Assembly (NCBI GenBank): GCA_015680685.1
Contig: MNCI01035832.1
Location: forward strand, 700,149 to 764,148
Length of the DNA: 64,000 bases
Source: Gnetum montanum
Taxonomy: Eukaryota > Streptophyta > Gnetopsida > Gnetales > Gnetaceae
Reading direction: 5' to 3'
In this document: positions 10,617-23,089 of the stretch, in pieces
Position numbering within the stretch: position 1 is the stretch's first letter
Layout: every line of letters begins with the position of its first letter
Program-made: the position numbers and the translations under genes
The notes under the pieces: model-generated
Databases searched by the model: none
Told to the model about the DNA's origin: nothing
Seen by the model: only the letters and a program-made list of their open reading frames with translations

Positions 10617-13600
10617 TCTTAGATATCTTGTATCAAGTGTGATGTACTATTATGTTGTTATATCTTTGAGGTTTCTTACCTATGGTCATCTCAGTTACAT
10701 ACCATTTTGGTATTAGATTATATCCTTGTCTATGTATCAAAGGGTTATTCCTATGATAATGCTCTTGTAAGATTTTCTTTATAGAGCTATTATTATGCTG
10801 TTAGCAATCTTTATGTTTTGGACATGTTTAAGGATAGATGCAGTTGTATTGAGATATTGTCTTCCATCAAATTTTCTTGATGGTTGAACAAGTTGTGGTT
10901 GTACTTTGAATGGTGGATGAAGGTTCTATTAGCAACTTATAATTTTTTTTTCAAGGAGCTTTCATCTCTAGTCTCTTGTGGTTCATCTAGAATGAATTGG
11001 ATTTGGTCTCCACCTTGATGACATGTTTTGACATGACATTGATTGAAATGTGTAGGATGTGGTATCCTTGCACCCCATCTATCTTAGATATAGTAAGTGT
11101 GAGAATTACAACCTGGGATATGATGGTTCCCAAGTACCTCAGGATGGAGCGCCTTCAGACATGTGCTCTTGGTGAGCCTTATTTTGGGTGGATCAAGACC
11201 ATTAATGGTAGATTTATGTATGCTCATGTTTGTGATTGTATATTTGTCTAGTTGTGTAGGTGTGTCTTTCTTTCAAGTTGCATTTGGAGTCTTATGTGTG
11301 TGACTCTCTCACTTTAACTATCTTGCATTATTGCAAGGCTTCACACTTTATGTTGGACCATGGCCTATGTTAAGATTTATTGAGGTTGCCTCTTAAGACC
11401 TTATAAGTTTGTTGAATACTAGCTTTGTTGTAGTCCTTGTTCTAATGTCCTCTTATGCTTTAGGCCTAGTTACCCTTGTTGTGAGTCTTTTGGGTGTTGC
11501 GTTTCCTCTTTCTACTAGCTATGATTGCCCTAGGCTATTTGGCATTACTTCTATGGATGTTGACATTTCTTTAGGAATTTTGATTTGGAGACATCTTGGA
11601 ATAGGTCATCTTAATTTTAATTCTGTTGTTGAGACTTCACCTCTTATGTTGTATGTCTTCTTTAGTGGATGCATCCATTTCAATTTTTTTCTTAGTAGTG
11701 CAAATTAAATTTTCTATTATTGTAAGACCTATTGTTAGGTAGAACCTAGTCTTCCTCTATATGTTTTTGGATGAGGTGGTGAATTTTAGTGCCTATGCCC
11801 TCTTGTGGATTTGTTGAAACATTGGTCCTAGTATGTGGAACCCTAGAATTTTGAGAGTGTTCCAGTTTTTTCTCTTTGGTGTACCTTGTGCTAAATCTTC
11901 TTGTGTGAGTGTATCTAATTGACCCATACAGTTTTGCATGATTGATCTCTATGCATGTTACTGAGGTCTTGTTCTCAATGACATTTTGAGACTATTATAC
12001 CTTTTTTGTTATGATTATGTTTGATGGTATTGTATGATTGCTGGTGTGCTGTACTTGTCCCTTGCTAACTCTTGTTTTTGAACTATTTTCTCAACCTTGC
12101 AAGCAGCACATGTATAGAGATGTGAGAAATGAGGACCTTAGTTAATTCTGTGAGCACTATGTCTTTAGAAGTGGATAAGTGCTCTTGAAACCTCAATGCA
12201 TTGGGTATGTAGTCTTAGAAACGTGATATTGGGTTGTGGATTTATTAGTACAAATGCTTGATGGAAAAATTGGTCTCTTATGATTTTTTTATCTCTTAGT
12301 ACCTCGCATGGACACTAACAAAGGATAGTGTTCTATTCTTCATTCCTTGAGATATTGGGTTGGTAGAAGACATGAAATAGTATCCTTAGTTGAGCCATAT
12401 ATTGACTCTTTAGTAGTGGCCAATGTCATAGGGTTGCACTGAGGCAAGTGATGGATATGTAGATTGCATTTTATGTTGCTTGATCCATGTGTTCATGTCA
12501 TAGTTTATTAGTTCCAATGATGTTCTTGTGATGAGTGTAGTGCTTTAGTTGTCCATATGCATGCAGAGACAGGTTTTTCAAAACAAAATGATCTAGGTTT
12601 GATGATGCTCCTAGTGATCTAAAACCTTTAGCTTAGGATGGGCTTGGGTAGTATGTCCTCTAGGCTACTAGGCTTAGGTAGCATTTCCAAATATCATTTG
12701 TTATGTTGATCAAATGTATCCATCCTCTAATTTATGTAAAGTGTAATATTAATATGTATTCAATATCAATAGTTCATGCACAAAGGAGTGTGAGATGATC
12801 AATGTTCTTATGGACTAGGTTATCCCCTTATTGTGGACATATGTCACACCTTGTGACAAGACTAAATTTGAATGTACTGTGTTTCATGTTTAGTCAATTT
12901 CTCTTATTCTCAATTTTTCTATTCATTGTAACTGATCTCTATCCCTTAAGATTAGACCTTTCAAAGCTCTATGATAAGTCCTATACTATGAATAATGTTG
13001 TAATATGAAGGCCATGACATGTCCTTGTATGTTATGTACTTGAATAAATGCTTTGTATCCTCTAGTGATCTTGGCATGTCATGATGGTATGTCTAATGAT
13101 GGCTAATATGGAGACATGATAAGTTGTTGGAATCATCCTTTAGAGTCCCTGATAGGCAAGAAAAATTATTCACAGGTGATTGTTAGTGTGAGTGGAGTGA
13201 AGATAAATTTCAAACAATTTATTTATTGAACCTAACTATGATAGTAAGTGAATCTTGGTAGCAATTGCTTTATAGTGGTAGACTGAAAATTTTATTCCTA
13301 GTTGATGCTTTCATGATTGGTTGTGGTGTAGAGGTGAGTCTTGGGCATCAATACCTAGGCTCCTCCTCCCATGGTTGTTTATTGTCTTATGGGGTAGTGT
13401 TGCAAGCACGTAATGGTGGTCCATCCTTGTTCAAAAGATGCTATAGTTACTCAAATCATTGGCTTTTGTTGGAGGCCTTACTTAGTGGTCTGCTACATGC
13501 ATGAGGAATACTTAAGATGGGGCTCTTAGGACTTGGGGCCTTTAGCCCATTCCAGGGCTATGGTATATGGCCCTATCTCTCTAGTGTAACATGGGTTATT

Positions 13601-15728
13601 TTAGAGTCCTAGGTTCTCTAAGTGGTACAATAATGATGATGCACTCTATTCCAAATTGACTCTATGGCTTAATGGTGTGGCCTATTCTCCATTTTGAAAA
13701 TAATTTCTCTGATTGTTGGTAGAACAATGTGGGCTGAACTGAGATAGTAGTTCTTTCATATGGGTTCCAAATGTAGATGATGTTTGAACTTGTTCCAAAT
13801 AGTGATTCTCAATGTTAAAACTCTTGGGATTAATCTTAGAGATAGGGTATGCTAAGCACACTTGAATGCACAGCTTTACTTTGTAAGGTCTTGTGGTTGA
13901 TGCATGCATGATGCTTTGGTCTTTTTTTAAGTAAGGTGTGGTCCCATGTACTAGCTTGTAATTTTGTGATTCTAGCTAGACTTCCTTGTTTGGGTCCTCT
14001 AGTAGACCTCCCCCTATTGCTAGTTTTTTTGGAATGGATTGTGGGATGTATTGAATGGGAATTTGATGTTGGTAATGCCTATTTATTGTAATTTTAAAAT
14101 GTTTTGAGGACCTAGTCCTTCTATTGGTAAACTATTTTTGATAACTCTTAAAATTATTGATTTGTGTCCATTGAAAATTTTGATAGTGTTGAGGCCTTAT
14201 CCACAAAAAATGTTGTATTTGTAAAGGGAGTAAGTATCATGTAAGGATAATCCATACCTCATTTGGTAAAATGTAGTCATTGCAATGAAAGTCTGGGGGA
14301 TAGGTTCTTTGGCCTTTAGAGTAGATCCTTGTTGTAGGATTAGATGTGGATAAGACCTTCAAATTCATGTCTCCCCATAACATGTGGTGGTAAATAATAT
14401 GGTTGTGTTATCTTAGTCATCTTCTTTAACTTGTATGATGGATGTGATGCAAATGGGTTATTGTACCAACTTGCTAAATGAACCTCACAATGACGATCTT
14501 CCCATTCAGTTGAAAACATAAATGAGATGTGTTGGTTGTGGCATGTGGTTGTTCCTGGCATGGTAGAAAATTTAGATTATGGGAACCTTAATGTTTCCTA
14601 GAGACATATGTCAATGTTTTTTCTTAGAGGCATTCAACATGCTTCTCTAGACTAATCTCTTAAAGAATATTGTTTGCCCCACCTCTTAGTGCAAGAAGGT
14701 GAAGCTCTAAGAGGTGAAAATAGCTAATCCTTTTCTATGAATGGAATACAATAAGGTACATTGAAAGATGTGATTAGAGAATTACCTTAAGGTTAGTTTT
14801 CCTACCCATCCTCTACTTATTCAAGCATTTGTGTAAGTGAGCTTGATGTTGGATATACTTGAAGGATTTAGGTGACTGAAAGTGTTGGGATGCTATAGTA
14901 GCATATTAGAGAAGTTTTCCAAATAAATTTTGGATTTTCTCCCATGTTGTAGATATAAGATATGGTGTTCAATGATAGAAACATGGATTTTGGTGCTGGT
15001 TCATATGCAAATGGCAAGGTTAGAACAAAAATAGATTTGTATCTTAACCTTGTTTCGAAGGGAAATTACACTTAACTTCCATCCTAATAGCTTGGATTAA
15101 TGTGAAAGGATCAAAATAATAGTGTTATTAGTGCATACATGGGAATCCAGTGCTTAGATATTGGACTAGCAAGGCCCCATGGGCCTTTGATGTCAGAGGT
15201 AGAACTTGGGCGTTTGGAGCATGTCCTCTCTCTAATATATGGTTTTGCAAGTCCATCACCAAGGCTGAAAATGAATCTTAGTAAGCCTTCAAATTGATGT
15301 TAAAAAAAGGATCTCAAAGGACTAATTGATGCCAAGATGTCATCTAGTAGGGACTCAGCTAAACTTGTGATAAAGAAGTACATTTTCTTGCATAGGTGTG
15401 GGTCTATGTAGGAAGACAAGTCTCTAGACCCAAATCAAAGGAATGAATTTAAGGGATGTCTTAGATACATTGGCACTTTGGGTTAGCCTAATCCCTCTTG
15501 TTATGAAGTATAGATGGTTTTACAGGTTCCTCCAAGTACCCTTTGCATTTGATGTACGGCCTTGAATGAAAGGACGTATCAAGTATTGGGGTTGATACGT
15601 TCCTTCAAGACTAGCATCATTTTAGTTGAGTTACTTCTTGAAATTGATGAAGCTCCAAATCATGTACTTGAAGTATACTCTAGAAGATTATCCTAGGCTC
15701 TACTCCAAGGAAATTTCTTCTTTTGTGT
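10617..15728 (+). other. Internal region of LARD-type element, non-coding
   Basis: Five kilobases that are noticeably T- and G-rich on the plus strand. Open frames reach at most about 99 codons (10997-11251, 11409-11708) and translate to cysteine- and phenylalanine-rich sequence with no family character, so I treat them as chance frames. A long imperfect hairpin lies at 15563-15609. No nested LTR element recognised. Confidence 0.6.
15563..15609. repeat. Inverted repeat hairpin near 3' end of LARD
   Basis: GAAAGGACGTATCAA at 15568-15582 faces TTGATACGTTCCTTC at 15592-15606 across a 9-nt loop, and outer CTTGAA/TTCAAG bases extend the stem to about 20 bp with a bulge. It lies about 130 bp before the polypurine tract. 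Role unknown. Confidence 0.6.
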
Positions 15729-15737
15729 GGGGGAGGA
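15729..15737 (+). other. Polypurine tract before 3' LTR
   Basis: GGGGGAGGA just upstream of the 3' LTR start at 15741. Confidence 0.6.
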
Positions 15738-15740
15738 TTA

Positions 15741-16323
15741 TGAAAGAGGTTTTAGGGTATTGGTTTCCTTGGTTCATCCCCATGATTTGAGGGCCATGCA
15801 ATAGTTTGAAATATTTAGGAGTGGTACTTAGCTGTTAGAAAGTCCATCCTAACTTTGTGGTATCTAGCAAGTAATAGACTCCACCTTACTAATTTCCATT
15901 ATTAGTTCTCCTCATTTCATACTTATATTATAGAACTACATGACCTTGATTCAATGATGGTTGTAGATATGTAGGCATCTTGGATTGAATAGTCTTGGTA
16001 TGGTGGAATTTAAAAGCTTGTACTAGATTGTGAGGGGTATGGAAGTGAGGTACCCTTTGGGGATATACCATCATTCTCAAATTGATGATGTCTATAGGGT
16101 TTTTTATGTACTTGTTTGTTGGTCCTTGTCTAGAGTTTAGAGCTTCTCCCAAAGGTGGTTATTCACTCAATTTGGAACTAATGCATTGCACACCCTCTTC
16201 TTAATCATAGTTGTAGTAGCAATGTTTCCTTGAGACATAGTTCCCTAGTCTTCTGCCCCAAGTCCATTGGATCTAAGAGAATTCCAAGGGAATTCTAGAC
16301 AATGTAGGGGCAACATTATTACT
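15741..16323 (+). repeat. 3' LTR of LARD-type element
   Basis: Starts TGAAAGAGGTTTTAGG and ends ACATTATTACT, aligned base for base with the 5' copy and equal to it in length. Confidence 0.8.
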
Positions 16324-16408
16324 GTTGGTGACTGTTTGGGACTCGACCGCCAACGAGTGTCCTCGAACAGGATTTAGGTGTTTGCTGGTCTTTGGCAACA
16401 CCAAGGCC
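16324..16408. other. Short CpG-richer edge before assembly gap
   Basis: Composition changes abruptly right after the 3' LTR (GACTCGACCGCCAACGAG). It matches no other part of the window, and the gap follows at once. It could be the start of a different insertion. Confidence 0.4.
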
Positions 16409-17124
16409 NNNNNNNNNNNNNNNNNNNNNNNNNNNNNNNNNNNNNNNNNNNNNNNNNNNNNNNNNNNNNNNNNNNNNNNNNNNNNNNNNNNNNNNNNNNN
16501 NNNNNNNNNNNNNNNNNNNNNNNNNNNNNNNNNNNNNNNNNNNNNNNNNNNNNNNNNNNNNNNNNNNNNNNNNNNNNNNNNNNNNNNNNNNNNNNNNNNN
16601 NNNNNNNNNNNNNNNNNNNNNNNNNNNNNNNNNNNNNNNNNNNNNNNNNNNNNNNNNNNNNNNNNNNNNNNNNNNNNNNNNNNNNNNNNNNNNNNNNNNN
16701 NNNNNNNNNNNNNNNNNNNNNNNNNNNNNNNNNNNNNNNNNNNNNNNNNNNNNNNNNNNNNNNNNNNNNNNNNNNNNNNNNNNNNNNNNNNNNNNNNNNN
16801 NNNNNNNNNNNNNNNNNNNNNNNNNNNNNNNNNNNNNNNNNNNNNNNNNNNNNNNNNNNNNNNNNNNNNNNNNNNNNNNNNNNNNNNNNNNNNNNNNNNN
16901 NNNNNNNNNNNNNNNNNNNNNNNNNNNNNNNNNNNNNNNNNNNNNNNNNNNNNNNNNNNNNNNNNNNNNNNNNNNNNNNNNNNNNNNNNNNNNNNNNNNN
17001 NNNNNNNNNNNNNNNNNNNNNNNNNNNNNNNNNNNNNNNNNNNNNNNNNNNNNNNNNNNNNNNNNNNNNNNNNNNNNNNNNNNNNNNNNNNNNNNNNNNN
17101 NNNNNNNNNNNNNNNNNNNNNNNN
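16409..17124. other. Assembly gap, 716 N
   Basis: A run of N bases. Open frames that cross it are artefacts. Confidence 0.99.
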
Positions 17125-17131
17125 CCAAGTA

Positions 17132-17211
17132 AGGAAGTTATAACTTGCCTAACAAGTTAGGAGATATTACTTGCCCAACAAGTTAGGAAGTTATAACTTA
17201 TACATGAAGTT
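17132..17211 (+). repeat. 27-bp tandem repeat beside the gap
   Basis: Three units beginning AGGAAGTTATAACTTGCC or a close variant, of 27, 26 and 27 bp. The gap starts only 7 bp upstream, so the array may continue into it. Confidence 0.75.
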
Positions 17212-17599
17212 AGGAGAAAATCATGTTAACATTGGCATGTGTCTTTACAAATATTTCTTTCATAAGAAGTCACAACCTATATAATAATTTTAGGAAATAA
17301 AGCCAAGATCTCTATATTTTTTAATTCATTTAACCTTAGTCCAAGATCAAGTTTCTCAAACACCATGATGGCCATTGCAAGAAGCACTCCATACAATTGT
17401 CATTTTATTTTTAGCCACCAAACCATATGAAATTGGAATTTTTATACGCATTCGGGTTTTGTTCTTGCTTTCTGTAATGACGGCCACATCCACGATCCTT
17501 CGTAACTATCGTAGAAGAAATGTCATTCCGCTGATTCAGTTGTGCACCTATCTCGTTGTGTCTTCGTGTATCTGTAGCCACACCTTATGGATTGGTAAT
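17212..17599. other. Intergenic flank of captured gene fragments
   Basis: AT-rich to about 17440, then CpG content rises toward the glycosyltransferase fragment. Minus-strand frames here may hold its decayed distal end, but I cannot align them convincingly. Confidence 0.4.
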
Positions 17600-17815
17600 G
17601 ATGATAACGGATGTGTTGGCATCGGGCGCTGCTATGTTTGGTAATGTTGTCGAATCTTAAGGCTAGCACAGGAGTTCCGCTCAGCATGGCTTCTATCATG
17701 GTGAAATCCAATCTCTGTGGCCGCATTGTTGGGTTCAAAAATATGTCCAAAGTGTTGAAGAATTTTCCCAGCTCTCTTTTGCTCAACTGGCCGAGTACCT
17801 TCACTGCCACAGTTC
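17600..17815 (-). pseudogene. Glycosyltransferase family 4 (group 1) fragment
   Basis: The minus strand reads VAVKVLGQLSKRELGKFFNT, then LDIFLNP, then EAMLSGTPVLA. This is the nucleotide-sugar binding region of group 1 glycosyltransferases: a strand ending in a G-loop, the polar NPTxRPQ-LD stretch, and the E-x7-type EAM-GTPVLA motif. A full protein has 400 or more residues and only about 70 are recognisable here. The frame loses similarity after ITKH, so the end is broken. There is no N-terminal half. It begins about 120 bp downstream of the aspartic protease fragment on the same strand, so the two may have been carried together. Family assignment is good, substrate unknown. Confidence 0.75.
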
Positions 17816-17819
17816 TTAA

Positions 17820-17885
17820 AACCCCTCTACAATATGTAATCTGGTTACCAAAAATTGTTAAAACCCTACTGCAGTATGTTCTTGA
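17820..17885. repeat. Short direct duplication between the two gene fragments
   Basis: AAAACCCCTCTACAATATG and AAAACCCTACTGCAGTATG lie about 45 bp apart at the junction between the glycosyltransferase and protease pieces. It could be a scar of joining or of an excised insertion. Confidence 0.45.
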
Positions 17886-17934
17886 TTATATTCAGCCTTT
17901 TCATGGTTCTGGCGAAGGCCAGGTAGAAGGTTTC

Positions 17935-18830
17935 GGCAGTGTCCACGTGTGAGTTATTCAGTAGAGGCGTGTATACAGCCACTGGCGGTGCTGCTGATGA
18001 CCCAAAGATGAGGGTGTTGGAGGTCCCCATGGGCACGCTCCAGTCCACTAGATAGTACAAGAATGTTTTCCAGAACTATGTCCGAACCTACGATGGCAGC
18101 GATAGTGAGCCACGTTCGAGCCCTAGCAATCCAGCCGCATCCACAAAGAGGCCCTGGTTGATGTGACTACAACCTAGCGCCACCCTTTATCATTTTTGCA
18201 ACTGTTGACGTCGAGCTTATCATAGAGAGCTACTATGCACGGGACATGGTGGAAGGATGAGGACATGTCTAGGTCAAAGACAGGGTCCTTCTGATGGTAA
18301 TAGTGCATACAAGGCTTGCACTGGATCCACACCAAGTCGCTGTCGATGTCCATCACCATGAAGTTGTACCTGGGTGGGACACCCAAGCCGATTCGCATGA
18401 AGTACTCACTGCTGCCATTCGACAGCCCCAAAACTATTGGGTTACTAAAGTCATGGTCGGTCCTAGGTCGTTGTCGTTGCTATTTCCAGTAGGTGTAGCT
18501 AGCGCCATCCGACTTGTTCATAGACGCAGCCTACGTACACCGTGTAAGTGCCTTCATGCGTGTTGCATCACGGAGCAGTCGCATACGTAGCCTGTCCCCG
18601 ACACTCGCATTACTGAACACGTCTTGGTGCAGCAGTGTTAGTGTGAGTTCGTCTTTTGAGTTGAGGTCTGAGTCTAAGTTTAGAAACTCCTTAGGTATTT
18701 TGGTTGCGGCCTTGGACGTGGCCCGTTGTAGAGCCCTTGCTACATCCAACGACTACTCCATCGGTGCTCCAGCGGTAACAATGGAAACAAGAATCAAGAA
18801 GCACAATAGTGACCACGGATGAGGCACCAT
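17935..18830 (-). pseudogene. Nepenthesin-like (A1) aspartic protease pseudogene
   Basis: The ATG at 18828-18830 opens a hydrophobic signal peptide (MVPHPWSLLCFLILVSIVTA) followed by an early stop. A pro-region with SKDELTLTLLHQDVFSNAS follows, then SEYFMRIGLGVPPRYNF and the first catalytic loop, here VMDIDSDLVWIQC instead of D-T-G-S, so the active-site glycine is lost. Then come DPVFDLDMSSSFHHVPC, an internal loss of roughly 45 residues near 18150-18174, then GLLGLERGSLSLPS with stops, YYLVDWSVPMGTSNTLIFG and YTPLLNN. The second catalytic half is absent. Family members are secreted or cell-wall proteases of about 450 residues. CpG is well retained compared with the surroundings, which suggests later arrival or lower methylation decay. 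Confidence 0.85.
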
Positions 18831-19719
18831 TGCTTTGTGTGGGATGGTTAGGTAGGAATGAATGACGTTTATTAAATAAGGATGTTTGTTCCATGAAATG
18901 GCCAAAATGTGCCAACAATTACAAAGAGAGTAATTTTCTTATGTTAACCTCAAAGTCAAGAAATTGAATAGAGAGAATAGAACATTATCAGTGGAAGAAG
19001 TCCATGCCATCAGATAGAAATCAACTATTGAAATTAGTAGATAAATAAAATAAGGTCAAGAAGTGTGAAAAACTAAAGAAACATTTTGGAGGCTAGGTGG
19101 GAATGTGAAAATAAGTGAATGTGAAAGAAATCTAGATAGAAAAGACTAAAATTAATACTACTATGCAATATTTACCAAATGGTAGCCTATCTTGGATAGT
19201 CTCACACTGATACATCAAGTAGAATTGAAGGTCAAAGATCTATAGATAGAAGACATGATAGAGTACGTGGAGTTGGCCAATCTAAGACATGCAAACTTGG
19301 CCATGTTAATAGTAGGGAGACTTAGAAATGAGTTGGAGTAGTAGTTAGTAGCAATGTATTTGTTATATGATAGTTAAAGGATCAAAATGAAGCATAATAG
19401 CAACTTCATATTACCAATTTAGAACTCTAGGTGGTAAAGACTATTTACCATAACTTGAAGGATGCAGTTGTAAAATTAGTCAAGAAATTGGATGGTTTTA
19501 AATATTTTTAGATATTTGTCAAGAAATTTAACATTAAAAAAAATTATTTTGCATCCTAGTGTGTTAAGGAAAATGAATTGTTTCCATAGTTTACATATCC
19601 TTGAACAATGCCTACAATAGAGAATCTTGAAAACTTAAGATGGGTCATTAATAATGTAAGGATGGATGAGGATAAGTTGAGAGCTCTAGTTGAATACTTT
19701 AACATGAAGAAATTGATAG
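18831..19719. other. Flank with weak coiled-coil coding remnant
   Basis: The first 90 bp upstream of the protease ATG hold TTATTTAATAAACG on the minus strand, which could be the old TATA region. From about 19220 the plus strand shows short helical frames such as EYVELANLRHANLAML, broken by stops. No family recognised. Confidence 0.35.
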
Positions 19720-20165
19720 TATTATTAAAGATTTGATATATTTTGTAAAGCTCAACATGTTAAACATGGTGTATATTATATAACATCATGTCTGTTTGTT
19801 GTATACTGTCATAGTGTTAGTACTTGTTACTTAAATTTTGTTATAACTAATTCAGTTACTTCTTTTAATTAAGTTTAACAATTCATCATTTCTACTTGTT
19901 CCATCAATGTGACTATTTCTTCAAACCTATATATGTATGTTGATTCTGGTTCATTCATATAACATACAAGAACAACAACTAGAGAGATACATTATGTAAC
20001 TTTGTTTGTCTCTATTTATACTCTTAACTATTCAAGTATAATGCATATGAGTAACACAAGGCTATTATATTATTCATGGCATGTTAAAATTTTGTAGTTA
20101 TAGTAGTCATCAAAGTGTTTCTAGTTCCCTTGTACCTTGTGATCTAAATGATATAAAACTTAACA
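19720..20165 (+). repeat. 5' LTR of the gypsy element
   Basis: Matches the block at 49664-50125 throughout, for example TATATAACATCATGT and GATTCATTCATATAACATAC, with ATACTCTTAA and ATTCAAGTATAATG near the end. It finishes ACTTAACA immediately before a primer site. The exact 5' edge is uncertain: homology between the copies begins near 19720, while a TGTTAA...TTAACA pair would place it near 19757. Confidence 0.75.
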
Positions 20166-20177
20166 TGGTATTAGAGC
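20166..20177 (+). other. Primer binding site, initiator tRNA-Met type
   Basis: TGGTATTAGAGC followed by AAGG, directly abutting the LTR end CA. Confidence 0.8.
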
Positions 20178-23089
20178 AAGGATTTGATGACTAAATTTAC
20201 AAACATTGTAAAATATATATAATTATTTTTTAGTTAGGTACATTTAATGCTAAGTAAGCATAAAAATAAAATGTAGACATTTATTCACACATTTGCAAAA
20301 TCACAAATTCTACAAGAGACTTGGTGTAGCAAAGGAATCTTGTACTTTTGAGCTTATCACATCTTCAATTATCTTTCTGCTTTTGATTTTTGATTAGTAA
20401 CTACTTTAAGCTCATTTTGTAGTGATAATTCTATGATTTTCTTATTGTTGTACTCACTTGGGATTTTCTTTGCATAAGTCAAAGTTTTAGTTACATTTAA
20501 TAGTTTTTTTAGCTCAAGTTGCCTTCAAACATTTAAACCTTGATGTTTCACATCATTAGTAATGTTGTTCTTGACCCTCATCTTTAATGTATTTCAAAAT
20601 TGATGTCTCACAGTTATGATGTTATTTTAAGTTGATTGTCCTGTAGCTTGAATTTTGATGTACAATATCATTTTTTATATCTATCGTAACTTATAGTTTC
20701 AATAAGTTTTAGTGATTGACATTTGATGTTACTTCTCTATTTCAGCTATATCTTCAACATCTACTATAGGTACACATGTTATTTATTCTATCTAGAAGAT
20801 TGTATAAGGTTTTATGGGATCCAAATGCTAAATAAGAAAGGGTTGGACATCTACTAGATCTTTTAACAAATATCGAACTTCTTTCCTAAAAAGAGCAATT
20901 TCCTTTATAATTGTCTCTATAAGCATAAAAATTTCTAAGCATTTTCAACCGATTAAAGTTTTTGATCCCTTTTGCTTATCCTACTAGCATATTGTATCTC
21001 CATCATGTTGTCTTTTTGACAAATGGTAATGTTAGTTGGATTTGGATTCATACACCAATATGATTTAGTCTTTCCCCTTGCTTTTCTAGTTTTTCAAATT
21101 TTTCATCTATAGTAGTTTTTGCATTTTGATTGAGATCTTCATTAGGTACATGCATTAATGAGGAAAGAGTTATCATAGCTCCTCATTAGCCACTCCTGAT
21201 CCCTTGATCACATATCAAGGATTGTTGCTACTTCCTACTAGGTTTTCTTCTAGTTACTTTTGAATTTCAGTATTCCTTTTTTGCTTTGTAAGCACATCCA
21301 CTTATAATACATTGTTTACTATCATATGAATATAAAATCAAGGTCTATCTTTGGTTTTATTCTATGGCACCTTTTCTTTTCTCACCATATGCATGTTCTA
21401 TCTTTTCATATATCTCATTCTATGTAACTTTAGTAATATTATAACACCCATACGCTATTTTGCTATCCTACATTCACTTCGTATCTAACTGCTATTCCAT
21501 GTAATTTTTTTGCTTAATCCTAACTTGTGTTTAGAGAAAATACTTTTTAGGTTATTAGATTTTCTGATAATTGTAAGTCTCCTATCAATTTGAAGGGATA
21601 ATCATTAAATTGTTCAATGGTCATAAGATGCTTGACTTATTTCGTGTAAGATTTTTGTGAATCTAATTACGACGATTCTCATTGTAACATAATTTTGGCA
21701 CTAGAAGGAGGTTTGATACCTTAGGAATTAACATTATTTCTAGGATTTTCTCATCAATATAACTTTCTAAAAGTCTATTCAATGTATTATGTCAAAAGCT
21801 TTGACATCACATCTTTTCTCCTATTGTACTTATTGCCCACTTAAATTGATACCTACTGACAATATCTTCCTAGTTCTAACTCTGTTTGTAAGGAAGTGAA
21901 TGCTTTGATAATATCCCTATGAAACTATGTTGGCTTTTGAAAGGCTTTTACAATAATGAAATCCTCTTCTAATTCTAATTTCTTTAAAATTTAAAGTGTT
22001 ATTAACATTAGAAGAAACTAAGGATTTTTTTGAAGATTAAGTCAAAGGGATTGTAAGATAGCATGCACTAAATAATAATTTTATTTTTTGCTTACACCAA
22101 AAATGTTCAAGCTCATGGAAAAGTATGATAGCTAATGATATCCTTCGCTTTCTTTTCAATTTAGATCAGCCCATTGAATTACATCATGAAAAGGTAACGG
22201 GGAATGTAGAATTCATCATGGAATAAAAAATCATAACAGAAGATACACTTGCAAATTAAGGAAGCTAGGATAAAAACTATCATAGATTAATCTCATGGTT
22301 CCAACTTTATTGTCAAAGGAAAAATAAGAAGTATAGCTTCAAATTTTGATATTTATCTTACTGATGAAGATAAAGAACCACAAACTAAAGATCTTAAGAA
22401 ATCAAACCCATTGTCTCATCAAATACATAACATCATTTTTACTATTGCATAGATTTCTCTACCTAGATTTATTTCTTCCAACATAGGATAACCTATCCTT
22501 AGACTTTTAATTAGCTCTATTGCTTCATCCTACTAGTTATTTCCTCCTAATAACATCAACAATTCTCATTTCTTCTTTGAGTCTCCAGACCCAATTTTTG
22601 GACTCTCATATTTTATTCCTCAACCTTAGTTTACTACATCTTCCTGTCCTTCCATTCTAATTCTTGTCATCATCACTATTTCCATGCTCAATGTTCCCTA
22701 ATTCAGTTATACATAACCTACTTTTGTACATTTGTATAATTTTTATTTTATGAGGCTTAGCCATTTTGATAACACTTGGATCGATTTCATACATGCATCC
22801 TCTAAATTTTTCACCTGTAATTGTAGGTTAGCCTATACTGTACCTTCCTAAAATAGATTCAAAATTTCTAGCATTACTTAATGATGTTATTTTTCATCTT
22901 CAAATCATTGAAGACAAGGCAACTAAGATATTGATTATGCAAGAAGGGACTACCATTTCTCTGGATTAGGTTCTAAAAGATCCTATGAGCTCATTAATTT
23001 CAATGTCACTCTTGCCTAAAGCAATTACTCTGCTAAACTTCATAATGTAGAGTGGTAAAATAAGAGATCTTCTGAATCATGTGGTAATG
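20178..23089 (+). other. 5' leader and unreadable start of gypsy gag
   Basis: Nearly 3 kb of T-rich, stop-dense sequence. Weak coding character appears only after about 22800. No separate insertion recognised. Confidence 0.45.

Larger units (their letters stand above)
10020..16323 (+). mobile_element. LARD-type non-autonomous LTR retrotransposon
   Basis: Two direct repeats of 583 bp each (10020-10602 and 15741-16323) align end to end. The left copy is followed two bases later by a primer site for initiator tRNA-Met. The right copy is preceded by a GGGGGAGGA polypurine tract. The 5.1 kb between them has no gag, protease, RT, RNase H or integrase that I can find in any frame. This is the structure of a large retrotransposon derivative that must be mobilised by a partner. 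No target duplication matches at the two outer edges. The LTRs differ at many positions, so the element is old. Confidence 0.8.

Noticed and set aside
11409-11708. 99-codon hydrophobic frame in the LARD interior, considered as a membrane protein
   Set aside because: T-rich composition alone yields Phe, Leu and Val; no start context, no homologous pattern and no neighbouring coding signal.
16319-17160. Four long open frames on both strands
   Set aside because: They run through the 716-N gap and consist almost entirely of unknown residues.
17375-17952. Plus-strand open frames over the glycosyltransferase fragment
   Set aside because: Antisense shadows of the minus-strand coding remnant.
18294-18822. 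Plus-strand open frames over the aspartic protease
   Set aside because: Antisense shadows in a CpG-rich segment; the family motifs are all on the minus strand.
17935-18830. Treating the aspartic protease as a functional gene
   Set aside because: Early stop after the signal peptide, altered active-site loop, internal deletion and missing second half.
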